NCBI GenBank assembly: GCA_903932145.1
Contig: CAIZFE010000098.1
Span: forward strand, 186,001-250,000
Source of the DNA: an uncultured Rhodopila sp.
Lineage (GTDB): Bacteria > Pseudomonadota > Alphaproteobacteria > Acetobacterales > Acetobacteraceae
Direction of reading: 5' to 3'
DNA length: 64,000 nt
Positions 8,267-16,772 of the stretch are shown piece by piece (position 1 is the first letter of the stretch; each line of letters begins with the position of its first letter). Position numbers and translations under genes: made by a program. The notes below the pieces were generated by a model that saw only the letters and a program-made list of their open reading frames with translations, was not told the origin of the DNA and searched no databases.

Positions 8267-10797
8267 ATAATATTACATACAATGGGGGAATTGCAACCAT
8301 GACCATTTATGGGAACCCCGAGCCCGGCAACCCCGGCGCCACTTTGATTCCCGCCATTGGGGCAGGTCGGACAGCCCTTATTGCAGGCCTCGATGCTTTT
8401 ACAGAAGCCGCGTCATTTGTGGCACCCGAGCTTACACCTGTCTTTTGGGCAACGGACCTTTTAGGTGGCGTGTTGTTGGGTGCCACTGCCGGTGCAGCCG
8501 AACAAGACATCGGCGCAGGCCTCGCTGTCGGTATCGCGGCCTCGATAGCGGGCATCGTCACCGGGGTAGTCGCTCCAGAAGCGCTGCCGGTTTTGATCAC
8601 CCTGGGACTAGCTGGTCTGGCGGCCTATGGCGCCGACCAAGCGGTGACGTCGGCGTATAAAAAAATGGAAGAGCCGCTCGGACAGGCCGTGATTGCGGAG
8701 TCGGACGCCGAGGAGGCATCCTCGGAAAACCTGATAAACGGCATCGCCAGTGCGGGCAACGCGATACAAGACTTCGTAACGCAGGCGATGGAGCAAATCG
8801 GGAAAGGTCAAATCGCGGAGGCGGATGCCAACCAAGCCGCCGGGCAAACGCTGATAGACGGCATCGCCAGTGCCGGCCACGCGATAGCAGATGGGGTATC
8901 CGCCATCGGATCGTCTCTGCAAAGCATGGCACAAGCCTACGGCCAAAGCGAGATCGACGCGGCACAGTCGCAACTACAGGCTGGCGATGCTATTAACCAG
9001 ACGATAGCGAATTTCTTGAGTACGGCAGCGAATGCTATGGGTCTAGGCTCCACAAACGCGCCTGATTCTACATTGATTGATCCAAACTCTTCCAGCGGAA
9101 CCGGGGTTGGCGGCGACCCATACCTTCCCTTAAATCTCGATATCCCCGACGATATCATTTGGGATACTCCTGCGCCGCTCCCCGGGACGTTTGCAGGTCC
9201 GGAAGATGGGGGCTCAGGTGGCGGGGGTACCTTCAGCCCCGTGGTGCTCGACTTGACCGGCAGGGGCATCAAGATCACTCCGTTGTCGTCGTCGAATATG
9301 TTCTTTGACCTTGCCAATGACGGTTACGAACAGCACACCGCCTGGGCGGGCGCCGGCAACGGCGTGCTTGTCTACGACCCCAGCGGCGGGGCGGTCACCC
9401 AGGCCGACCAGATCGACTTCACCCTATGGGACCCGGCCGCCAAGAACGACATGCAGGCGCTGGAAGATGTTTTCGACACCAATCACGACGGCGTGCTCGA
9501 TGCCTCGGACGCCAGTTGGGGCAGCTTCCGTATCCTGGTCACCAACGCCGACGGCACCACTACGCTGGAGACTTTGGCGCAGGCCGGGGTGACCTCCATC
9601 AACCTGCAGGCCAATGCCTATCGACAGTCGCTGCCGGGCGGCTCCTCGATCGACGGCGAGACCAGCTTCACGCGAACCGACGGCACGACCGGCACCGCCG
9701 CCACCGTCAGCTTCGCTACATCGGGCAATTATGTGGTGCAGCAAAGCGTGACGCAGAACGCGGCCGGCGCCACTGTGGTGCAAAATAGCGCCTACTCGCC
9801 CGATGGGCAGCTCGCCGAGCAGATCACGACCACGACCACGACCTCGGCCAACGGACTCGACCGCACCACCAGCTATGACTGGAACGGCGACGGCGTCATC
9901 GACCACACCGAGACGGACAACACCGTCGTCAACAGCGACGGCTCGACCACGCGGACGGTGACCGACACCAACGGTTCGGGCGTGGTGCTGGACAGCACAA
10001 CGACCACCACCAGCGCCAACGGCCTGGTCGTGACCATCGACCGCGATACGACCGGCTCCGGCTACACAGACCAGCAGGAGGTCGACACCAAGCTGAGCAC
10101 CGGCGGCAGCTCGGTTTCGGTCTCTGACCTTACCCGCGACGGCAGCCTGATCGACCAGACCATCTCCACCGTCTCCAGCGACGGCCTCACCCGCATTGTG
10201 CAGGTGGACAGCACCGGCGATGGCACTTTCGACGTGACCGAAACCGACCAGACCGTCGTCGCCGGCAGCGGCGTCCGCACCGTGACGGTGACCGACCGCA
10301 ATGCCGACGGCTCGATGCGCAGTCAGACCAGTGCGGTCACCAGCGCCGACGGCCTGACCACCACCATGTCGGTCGGCGGCGCCGGCAACGGTGTTATCAA
10401 TCTGATGACAGTGGACAGCGTGGCGGATCCCAGCGGCGGCGCGATGACTACCCAGACGGACGAATCCGCGAGGGGCACCGTGCTGACCGGTGCGCAGCGT
10501 TGGCCGGCTGGCCGCGTTCCTTCGGCAGTGTCCGAACCCCAAGCAGTTGCGCCGCGCCGTCGAGATGTCCGCGTTCGAGGAACTGGCCGGGCAGGAACGG
10601 CGGGCGCGCTTCGTGGAACGGCCAGAGACGGCGGAGCGCTTTTTCCGCGCCGGACGCGCCGGGCAATGGCGCGAGGCGCTGAGCGCCGATCAGGTGAAGG
10701 CCGTTGTTGCCGCGCATGCGCCGATGATGATGCGGTTTGGCTATTTGGAGGCGGTGTGTTGAGGGGGATGGGGCAGGTGGCAGAGAGGACGCATTGA
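8263..10797 (+). CDS. RTX/FrpC-like repeat protein, copy 1, 3' end replaced
   Basis: This 844-residue frame starts at ATG 8263 with GGAG 9 bases upstream, overlapping the membrane-gene stop. Residues ~45-135 are Gly/Ala-rich and hydrophobic, and ~150-270 are helical with repeated IASAG segments. From ~325 there is an FrpC/RTX-type calcium-binding module: PVVLDLTGRGIKITPL, FFDLANDGYEQHTAWAG and the EF-hand-like DTNHDGVLDASD near 404. Then follow about three and a half ~55-residue repeats with SANGL starts, NGDGVID and VTDTNGS motifs. From ~742 on the frame reads out-of-frame sulfotransferase DNA, so the last ~100 residues are artificial and the natural repeat region has been deleted. No N-terminal signal peptide is seen; type I-like export would be expected from the family, but the C-terminal signal is missing. 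Confidence 0.75.
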   Translation: MNNITYNGGIATMTIYGNPEPGNPGATLIPAIGAGRTALIAGLDAFTEAASFVAPELTPVFWATDLLGGVLLGATAGAAEQDIGAGLAVGIAASIAGIVTGVVAPEALPVLITLGLAGLAAYGADQAVTSAYKKMEEPLGQAVIAESDAEEASSENLINGIASAGNAIQDFVTQAMEQIGKGQIAEADANQAAGQTLIDGIASAGHAIADGVSAIGSSLQSMAQAYGQSEIDAAQSQLQAGDAINQTIANFLSTAANAMGLGSTNAPDSTLIDPNSSSGTGVGGDPYLPLNLDIPDDIIWDTPAPLPGTFAGPEDGGSGGGGTFSPVVLDLTGRGIKITPLSSSNMFFDLANDGYEQHTAWAGAGNGVLVYDPSGGAVTQADQIDFTLWDPAAKNDMQALEDVFDTNHDGVLDASDASWGSFRILVTNADGTTTLETLAQAGVTSINLQANAYRQSLPGGSSIDGETSFTRTDGTTGTAATVSFATSGNYVVQQSVTQNAAGATVVQNSAYSPDGQLAEQITTTTTTSANGLDRTTSYDWNGDGVIDHTETDNTVVNSDGSTTRTVTDTNGSGVVLDSTTTTTSANGLVVTIDRDTTGSGYTDQQEVDTKLSTGGSSVSVSDLTRDGSLIDQTISTVSSDGLTRIVQVDSTGDGTFDVTETDQTVVAGSGVRTVTVTDRNADGSMRSQTSAVTSADGLTTTMSVGGAGNGVINLMTVDSVADPSGGAMTTQTDESARGTVLTGAQRWPAGRVPSAVSEPQAVAPRRRDVRVRGTGRAGTAGALRGTARDGGALFPRRTRRAMARGAERRSGEGRCCRACADDDAVWLFGGGVLRGMGQVAERTH
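10488..10762 (+). pseudogene. Sulfotransferase C-terminal fragment
   Basis: This is the duplicated 3' end of the sulfotransferase gene at 6988-7261. In frame +2 relative to the RTX-like gene it encodes VGRLAAFLR, MSAFEELAGQERRARFVE and FFRAGRAGQWREALS, ending MMMRFGYLEAVC. It has no start or catalytic region of its own and lies inside the misread 3' end of the RTX-like frame. It marks the duplication junction. Confidence 0.85.
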
Positions 10798-11753
10798 TGA
10801 TCCGTCTGTTCGAATTGTCCCGAGGGCGCAAATTTTGGGGTTCGCCGGGCGCGATACGGCGGCTGCGTTTGGATTGTCATTGCGATTTTTTCGCGACCAT
10901 CTCGCTTTGCGGTTTGGTGCTCGTCGGTGCTCCGTCATGGCGGTCCTTTGCGGTTGCCGGCGTGATCGGAATCGCGATTGATGTCGCACGCCACATCTTA
11001 TCGCCGGAGTGCCGGATGCCGGTATCTCAGATCGCGGATTTGGTCGAAGCAGGGGTTGCGAATACCACCGAATTCAAACGCAAAGTACGATGTTTCAACG
11101 GGATTGCTTCCATAATTCTGTTGTCTTGGTGGAACTATGCTTGGCTCGCCCTTTATCTTGGCGCGGGACGGAGCCGCAGCGGCGGGCCATATTGGCTTGC
11201 CGTGGCATTCAAAGCGAGCGAATTCTATTATAATATATCGTCATTCGCACAGAGAGCTGTGACCGAACTCGCAGGCCATGGATATGCATGGCGTGCTGAA
11301 GAGGTGTCATTAATATATTTCTGCAATATATTCTTCTTTATCGCCTGGGGAATTATGCTGTTTTCGGGATTTATATTGTTCTATTCCATCCGTCAGGTCA
11401 GTATTCTTCGATGGAGTCTCACCAGAACATCGGTATCTTCGGCGGTATTATTTGCTATTGGTCTACTCGGGCATAATTTTTTTAATTCATTTACGATTTC
11501 GTGGTCAGGAGAGAATTTCGGCTCCTATCTGGATATGATTGGGCGCAATGAAGGAATAATCAAATTCTGCTTCGTCGAGGCAGGGGCGACGCTTGGTTTA
11601 TCGGTCTCATATCAGTTCGCAGTTGCCGCCCGAACCATTACGATTCTCAATGACCGTAACAGCCGTTCCAAAACAGCCGCTTCCAGCGGAGAGAGTGCCA
11701 ATACCTGTATTAACAGCAATAACAATCATAACGAACAGGAGTGGAAAAAATGA
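10797..11753 (+). CDS. Polytopic membrane protein, duplicated (copy 2)
   Basis: This 318-residue paralogue of the protein at 7289 starts MIRLFELSRGRKFWG at ATG 10797; an in-frame extension to 10737 is only sulfotransferase DNA. The same six or so membrane segments are present, with conservative changes. The C-terminal Asn-Asn-Gly repeat is reduced to NSNNNHNEQEWKK. Its stop overlaps the ATG of the following RTX-like gene. Low GC and shared rare codons match copy 1. Preservation of an intact frame in both copies suggests selection on this gene. Confidence 0.8.
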   Translation: MIRLFELSRGRKFWGSPGAIRRLRLDCHCDFFATISLCGLVLVGAPSWRSFAVAGVIGIAIDVARHILSPECRMPVSQIADLVEAGVANTTEFKRKVRCFNGIASIILLSWWNYAWLALYLGAGRSRSGGPYWLAVAFKASEFYYNISSFAQRAVTELAGHGYAWRAEEVSLIYFCNIFFFIAWGIMLFSGFILFYSIRQVSILRWSLTRTSVSSAVLFAIGLLGHNFFNSFTISWSGENFGSYLDMIGRNEGIIKFCFVEAGATLGLSVSYQFAVAARTITILNDRNSRSKTAASSGESANTCINSNNNHNEQEWKK

Positions 11754-14110
11754 GCGATATTACATACAATGGGGGAATTGCAACCATGACCATTTATGCC
11801 AACCCCAAGCCTGACAACCCTGGCGCCACTTGGATTCCCGCCGTTGGGGCAGGTCGGACAGCCCTTATTGCAGGCCTCGATGCTTTTACAGAAGCCGCGT
11901 CATTGGGGGTACCCGAGCTTACACCTGTCTTTTACGCAATGGACCTTTTAGGTGGCGTGTTGTTGGGTGCCACTGCAGGTGCAACCGAACAAGACATCGG
12001 CGCAGGCCTCGCTGGCGGTATCGCGGCCTCGATAGCGGGCATCGTCACCGGGGTAGCCTTTGCAGAAGCGCTGCCGGTTGTGGTCACCCTGGGACTAGCT
12101 GGTCTTGTGGCCTATCGCGCCGACCAAGCGGTGACGTCAGCGTATAAAGAAATGGAGGGGCCGCTCGGGCAAGCCGTGATTGCGGAGTCTGACGCCGAGG
12201 TAGCATCCTCGGAAAGCCTGATAAACGGCATCGCCAGTGTCGGTAACGCGATACAAGACTTCGCAACGCAGGCGATGACGCAAATCGGCCAGGCACAAAT
12301 CGCGGAGGCGGAGGCCACCGCCGCGGCCGGCAACGCGCTTGCCCAAACAGTCGGTCAGGCAATCGGCGATGGCGTCCAACTTCAGATCGACGCCAATAAT
12401 CTGGAGTATCAGGCACAGAATGCCGCGCTCACCAGTGTCGGCCAGGCGATAGCAGATGGGGTATCCGCCATCGGATCGTTCCTGCAAAGCATGGCACAAG
12501 TCCACGGCCAAAGCGAGGCCGACGCGGCACAGTCGCAACTGCGGGCTGGCTATGCCATTGACCAGACGATAGCGAATTTCTTAAGTGCGGCAGGGAATGC
12601 TATGGGTCCAGGCTCCGCGAACCCGCCTGGTTCCACATTGATTGATCCAAACTCTTCCGGCGGAACCGGGGTTGGCGGCTACCAGTATGTTCCCTTAAAT
12701 CTCGGAATCCCCGACAATATCATTTGGGATACTCCTGCTCGGCTCCCAGGGGCGTTTGAAGACCCGGCACCGGCGGATGGGGGCTCAGGTGGCGGGGGCA
12801 CCTACGGTCCCGTGGTCCTCGACCTGACCGGCAAAGGCATCAAGATCACGCCGCTGTCGTCATCGAACATGTTCTTCGATCTGGCCAACGATGGCCACGA
12901 ACAGCACACCGCCTGGGCGGGCGCTGGTAACGGCGTACTGGCCTATGACCCCAGCGGCGGAGCTGTCACTCACGCCAATCAGGTCAACTTCACCCTATGG
13001 GATCCGGCCGCCAAGAACGATATGCAGGCGCTGGAAGACGTTTTCGACACCAATCACGACGGCACGCTCAACGCCTCAGACGCCAGTTGGAGCAGCTTCC
13101 GTATCCTGGTCACCAACGCCGACGGCACCACCACTCTGGAGACTTTGGCGCAGGCCGGGGTGACCTCCATCAATCTGCAGGCCAATGCCTATCAACAGTC
13201 GCTGCCGGACGGCTCCTCGATCGACGGCGAGACCAGCTTCACGCGCAGCGACGGCACGACCGGCACTGCCGCTGCCGTCAGCTTTGCTACATCGGGCGAC
13301 TATGTGGTGCAGCAGAGCGTGACGCAGAACTCTGCCGGCGCCACCGTGCTGGAAAACAGCGCCTACACGCCCGATGGCCAGCTTGCCGAGCAGATCACGA
13401 CTACGACCTCGGCCAACGGCCTCGACATCACGACCACCTATGACTGGAACGGCGACGGCGTCATCGACCAGACCGAGACCGACGACACCGTCGTCAACGG
13501 CGACGGCTCGACCACCGAGACGGTGACCGACACCAACGGTTCGAGCGTGGTGCTGGATAGCACGACCACCACCAGTGCCAACGGCCTGGTCGTGACCATC
13601 GACCGCGATACGACCGGCGCCGGCTATACGAACCAGCAGGAGGTCGATACCAGGCTGAGCACCGGCGGCAGCTCGGTTTCGGTCTCTGACCTTACCCGCA
13701 ACGGCAGCCTGATCGATCAGACCGTGTCCAGTGTCTCCAGCGACGGGCTGACCCGCATTGTGCAGGTGGACAGCACTGGCAATGGCAGCTTCGACCTGAC
13801 GGAAACCGGCCAGACCGTTGTCGCCAGCAACGGCGTCCGCACCGAGACGGTGACCGACAGCAACGCCGATGGCTCGATGCGCAGTCAGACCGTCGCCGTC
13901 ACCAGCGCTGACGGCACCCGGCGGCCCAGGGGCCGACCCGAGCCGCTCAACCGCACGCCCTCAACAAGGCGCTCCCGCGCTCGCCGGGCCGCCCCAAGAC
14001 CGACCGGGCGCGCGACGGGGAGGCCGTCACCCCTTCCCGCCGCGAGAACCCGGCCTCAGGCGGGCGGATTGCCGAGGAAGTCGCGCTTGCCGATCTCCAC
14101 GCCGCGATGA
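11750..14110 (+). CDS. RTX/FrpC-like repeat protein, copy 2, 3' truncated
   Basis: This 786-residue frame begins at ATG 11750 overlapping the membrane-gene stop (a GTG at 11741 is possible). The order matches copy 1: Gly/Ala-rich hydrophobic N-terminal third, helical middle with about 40 extra residues (a TAAAGNALAQTVGQAIGDG insertion), the FrpC-type module PVVLDLTGKGIKITPL, the EF-hand-like DTNHDGTLNASD and about three 55-residue repeats. At about residue 721 (base 13913) the similarity stops abruptly after VTSADG. The remaining ~65 residues are Arg/Pro-rich, a translation of unrelated GC-rich DNA running antisense into the DUF1993 gene. The gene is thus a 5' portion of a longer repeat protein, possibly still expressed. 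Confidence 0.75.
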   Translation: MSDITYNGGIATMTIYANPKPDNPGATWIPAVGAGRTALIAGLDAFTEAASLGVPELTPVFYAMDLLGGVLLGATAGATEQDIGAGLAGGIAASIAGIVTGVAFAEALPVVVTLGLAGLVAYRADQAVTSAYKEMEGPLGQAVIAESDAEVASSESLINGIASVGNAIQDFATQAMTQIGQAQIAEAEATAAAGNALAQTVGQAIGDGVQLQIDANNLEYQAQNAALTSVGQAIADGVSAIGSFLQSMAQVHGQSEADAAQSQLRAGYAIDQTIANFLSAAGNAMGPGSANPPGSTLIDPNSSGGTGVGGYQYVPLNLGIPDNIIWDTPARLPGAFEDPAPADGGSGGGGTYGPVVLDLTGKGIKITPLSSSNMFFDLANDGHEQHTAWAGAGNGVLAYDPSGGAVTHANQVNFTLWDPAAKNDMQALEDVFDTNHDGTLNASDASWSSFRILVTNADGTTTLETLAQAGVTSINLQANAYQQSLPDGSSIDGETSFTRSDGTTGTAAAVSFATSGDYVVQQSVTQNSAGATVLENSAYTPDGQLAEQITTTTSANGLDITTTYDWNGDGVIDQTETDDTVVNGDGSTTETVTDTNGSSVVLDSTTTTSANGLVVTIDRDTTGAGYTNQQEVDTRLSTGGSSVSVSDLTRNGSLIDQTVSSVSSDGLTRIVQVDSTGNGSFDLTETGQTVVASNGVRTETVTDSNADGSMRSQTVAVTSADGTRRPRGRPEPLNRTPSTRRSRARRAAPRPTGRATGRPSPLPAARTRPQAGGLPRKSRLPISTPR

Positions 14111-14571
14111 CGCAGGATGTTGTAGGCCGTGGTCATGTGGAAAAAGAAGTTCGGCAGGGCGAACCAGGTCAGATAGGCCTCGCCTTTGAAGGACATTTCG
14201 CGGGTGCCGGCGGTCCAGTTGATCGCTTTGTCCTCGGTGCCGTCGATCATGGCGGGCGTCAGGGTTTTGACGAAGGCCAGCGACCGTTCGGCGCGCGATT
14301 TGGCCTCGGCGAAGCTGGTGTCGTCGGTGGCGGCGAAGTCGGTCGGGACCAGACCGGCGAGGCGGCCGGGGGTGTTGCGGCCGAAATCGGTGGCCTGGCG
14401 GATCTGGCGGGCGAGGGGGAACATGTCCGGATACAGGCGGTCGGACAGCAGTACTGCCTCGTCAATCTTTTTCGCCGCGCAGTGGGCGGCGGCTTTGTCG
14501 AGAATCGCAACCAGGGCGCCAAGCTGCTGGGCGCAGATCGGGACCGAGGCGTTGTACATCGTGAATGCCAT
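14056..14571 (-). CDS. DUF1993 family protein
   Basis: The 171-residue product (MAFTMYNASVPICAQQLGAL) matches the DUF1993 family in length and in its signature segments: the LYPDMFPLARQI region, NWTAGTREMSFKG and FALPNFFFHMTTAYNILRH. Members are helical DinB-like proteins of unknown function. The gene stands alone and is convergent with the truncated RTX-like frame, overlapping it by 55 bases. That supports the idea that the RTX frame has run past its natural end. Confidence 0.9.
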   Translation of the reverse strand: MAFTMYNASVPICAQQLGALVAILDKAAAHCAAKKIDEAVLLSDRLYPDMFPLARQIRQATDFGRNTPGRLAGLVPTDFAATDDTSFAEAKSRAERSLAFVKTLTPAMIDGTEDKAINWTAGTREMSFKGEAYLTWFALPNFFFHMTTAYNILRHRGVEIGKRDFLGNPPA

Positions 14572-14668
14572 AGGGTTTCCTCCATTTTGGGGTCGCGATT
14601 GTCTTGTAGCATAGATGCGTTGCCGGGGCAGCCGTCTCAGGGCCAGCCCGCTCCACCGAGCGGCTTGC

Positions 14669-15535
14669 CTATCCCCGCGCCGCCAGCGCCACGCCGGTCA
14701 GGGTCATCACCAGCGCCACGATCTGGCGCGGCCCGAACGTCTCGCCCAGCAGGATGCCGGACCCAATCACCCCCACCAGCGGGGACACCAGCACCGTCGT
14801 CGCCGCCGTGGAGGCCGGCACCATCCGCAAGGCCCGGAACCACGCCAGGTAGGCAAACGTGAATGGAACCGTGGATATATACGCGACCGACGCCCATCCC
14901 CCGTTGGTCACCCGCCCCCAGTCCGGATGCTCGAACAACGCCAGCGACACCACCAGGACCATGCCGAACAGCGCCTGCCAGGCCACGCTGGTGGCGGGCG
15001 GCAGGCGCAGCGGATGTTTCTTCGCCAGCACGGTGCCCAGGCCGAACAGCATCGCGGCGGCGAGGCTCAGCCCCGCGGCGGGCAGCTTCTGCCAGGTGGC
15101 CTCGGCTGTGTCGGCGCCCACCAGCAGCGCGACTCCGCTCATGGCCAGCACCAGCGCCACGACCTTGGTCACCGTTGGCCGTTCCCCCAGCATCGGCCAG
15201 GCCAGCAGCGCCGCCCAGACCGGCAGAGTGTAGGTGATGACGACAGCCTCCGACGCCTTCAGCAACGCCAGCGACAGCGTGGTCAGCACGATGAACAGCC
15301 CGTAATTGAGCATCGCGAACAGGATCAGCCGGGGCCACTGGTCGCGTGGTGGCCACAGATTTTCGCCCCGGATCAGGGCGACCGAGAACGCCACGCAGCA
15401 TCCCAGCACGCCGCAGGTCGCCCGCATCGAGAACGGCGGCAACATGGTCAGCAGGAACTTGGACTGCGGCCATGTCAGCCCCCAGGTGCAGGCGGTGAAC
15501 AGCACCAGGGCGATGCCCTCGGTGCGTTCCGTCAC
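14669..15535 (-). CDS. EamA-family (DMT) transporter
   Basis: This 288-residue inner-membrane protein has about ten hydrophobic helices in two EamA repeats: IALVLFTACTWGLTWPQSKF starts the first, and the second begins near AGLSLAAAMLFGLGTVLA. The helices match the drug/metabolite transporter superfamily; the substrate is unknown. I place the start at GTG 15535 because the longer frame to 15637 has a Cys/Arg-rich, shadow-like N terminus. It lies 13 bases after the lipoprotein gene on the same strand, so aldolase, lipoprotein and transporter form a likely operon. Confidence 0.88.
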   Translation of the reverse strand: MTERTEGIALVLFTACTWGLTWPQSKFLLTMLPPFSMRATCGVLGCCVAFSVALIRGENLWPPRDQWPRLILFAMLNYGLFIVLTTLSLALLKASEAVVITYTLPVWAALLAWPMLGERPTVTKVVALVLAMSGVALLVGADTAEATWQKLPAAGLSLAAAMLFGLGTVLAKKHPLRLPPATSVAWQALFGMVLVVSLALFEHPDWGRVTNGGWASVAYISTVPFTFAYLAWFRALRMVPASTAATTVLVSPLVGVIGSGILLGETFGPRQIVALVMTLTGVALAARG

Positions 15536-15548
15536 CAGCCGGCCTGGT

Positions 15549-15965
15549 TTAACGGACGTAGACACGCACCTGGCTGGCGGCCAATGCCGGATCGGTGCGC
15601 AACGCCAGATGGATGCGATCCGCCGGCACCCGGTCACGCATGATCGCCTTCATGACCCCCGTGGCGCGTTCCTGGCCGGCGGCGGCGTCCTCGGTCGCCT
15701 TCACGACGGAAATGACGTCGTACCGCACGTCGGCGTCACGATTTTCCGCCGCCCGCACCGCGTAGTGCAGCAGCTCCGAAAAATCCGGTGACGGGACCGA
15801 GTAATCGATCGTCACCAGCGCCGTGCGCGTATCAAGCACCACCGGGGCCTGCGGCGGCGCCGGTTGAGCCTTCGCCTCCTGCGCCGGGGCAAACGTCTTC
15901 TGATCGATCAGCGTGCAGCCGGTGAAGCTGAGCAACGCCAAGGCAACGGGTAGGAAGCGAGTCAC
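15549..15965 (-). CDS. Small predicted lipoprotein
   Basis: The 138-residue product has a signal peptide with lipobox FTGC (Cys17), followed by a Gln/Ala/Pro-rich linker and a compact domain containing LVTIDYSVPSPDF and a C-terminal VRVYVR strand. It is expected to be lipid-anchored in the periplasm. GTG 15965 overlaps the stop of the aldolase gene (GTGA), implying translational coupling. The domain resembles small OmpA-like or periplasmic binding folds only vaguely, so function is unassigned. Confidence 0.75.
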   Translation of the reverse strand: MTRFLPVALALLSFTGCTLIDQKTFAPAQEAKAQPAPPQAPVVLDTRTALVTIDYSVPSPDFSELLHYAVRAAENRDADVRYDVISVVKATEDAAAGQERATGVMKAIMRDRVPADRIHLALRTDPALAASQVRVYVR

Positions 15966-16726
15966 TGGCGATACTCCGGGGCGTCACGGTCAAGTTGCCG
16001 CTTCATACTGTCCAAATGCAGTTTCGGCGAATCGCGTCCACCTTCATGCCGCATCTGCAGCGCGGTGGCCTCGGCGATGTGGGCCGGAACCGGCACGATG
16101 GGGCGGCCGGTGGACTGCGCCAGGCGCTGCACCTCGCAGGCGCGTTCCAGATAATACAGGTCGTCCCAGGCCTTGGCGATGGTTGGCGCCAGCACCAGCA
16201 CACCGTGGTGCTTCATGAACACGATATCGGCGTCACCCACGGCGGCGGCGATGCGGTCGCCCTCCGATTCGTCCAGCGCAAGGCCGTGGTAGTCGTGGTC
16301 CACCACGGTGCGGCCGTAGAATTTCAGCGCGGTCTGGCCGGCCCAGACCAGCGGATCGCCTTCGACCATCGTCAACGCGGTGGCGTTCGGCATGTGGGTA
16401 TGGAAGGCAGCTCGAGCCCGGGGAATGCGAGCGTGCAGGCGCGCATGGATATAGAAGGCGGTGTCCTCCGGCACGCCGTCGCCCGCCACAACATGGCGGT
16501 TGAAGTCGCAGATCAGCAGGCGGGAGGCGGTGATTTCGGAAAACGCCCAGCCGTCCGGGTTGACCAGGAACAGGTCGTCCCGGCCGGGCACCATAAACGA
16601 CAGGTGGTTGCAGACACCCTCGTGCAGTCCCAATCGCGCCGCCCCCCGGAAGCACGCGGCGAGGTCCACCCGCGCCTGCCAGATGTCGGGACTGTCGAGA
16701 TCAGTGTTGCGCATGATGGCGGTCAT
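15962..16726 (-). CDS. Class II aldolase/adducin family protein
   Basis: The 254-residue product matches the class II aldolase/adducin fold, which uses a divalent metal to cleave or epimerise sugar phosphates. Visible are LGLHEGVCNHLSFMVPGRDD near the N terminus, the metal ligands in FHTHMPNATAL, and KHHGVLVLAPT. Starts at 16726 (MTAIM) and 16714 (MRNTD) are both possible, with no clear ribosome site. The specific substrate cannot be read; many such proteins without partner kinases are annotated only by fold. It is the first gene of a three-gene operon and divergent from the amidohydrolase gene, with only about 46 bases between the chosen starts. Confidence 0.88.
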   Translation of the reverse strand: MTAIMRNTDLDSPDIWQARVDLAACFRGAARLGLHEGVCNHLSFMVPGRDDLFLVNPDGWAFSEITASRLLICDFNRHVVAGDGVPEDTAFYIHARLHARIPRARAAFHTHMPNATALTMVEGDPLVWAGQTALKFYGRTVVDHDYHGLALDESEGDRIAAAVGDADIVFMKHHGVLVLAPTIAKAWDDLYYLERACEVQRLAQSTGRPIVPVPAHIAEATALQMRHEGGRDSPKLHLDSMKRQLDRDAPEYRQ

Positions 16727-16772
16727 GGAACGCAGGCTTGCAGGAAGCCGCGCGCTGGGCAAGATGCCACGC

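Larger units (their letters stand above)
6988..13915 (+). repeat. Tandem duplication of about 3.5 kb
   Basis: Unit 1 (about 6988-10487) and unit 2 (about 10488-13915) are near-identical over long stretches and contain, in order, the 3' part of the sulfotransferase gene, the membrane-protein gene and the RTX-like gene. The join at about 10487 falls inside the first RTX-like gene and restarts within the sulfotransferase. The two parental sites share the short word CCGGTGCGCAGC. Membrane-gene starts are offset by 3,508 bases and RTX-gene starts by 3,487. The difference comes mainly from a 9-base microsatellite present only in unit 1. Divergence of a few percent shows the duplication is not brand new. 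Confidence 0.88.

Noticed and set aside
7289-13915. Composite transposon explanation for the duplicated unit
   Set aside because: No transposase and no flanking insertion sequences or inverted ends; recombination between repeats explains it better.
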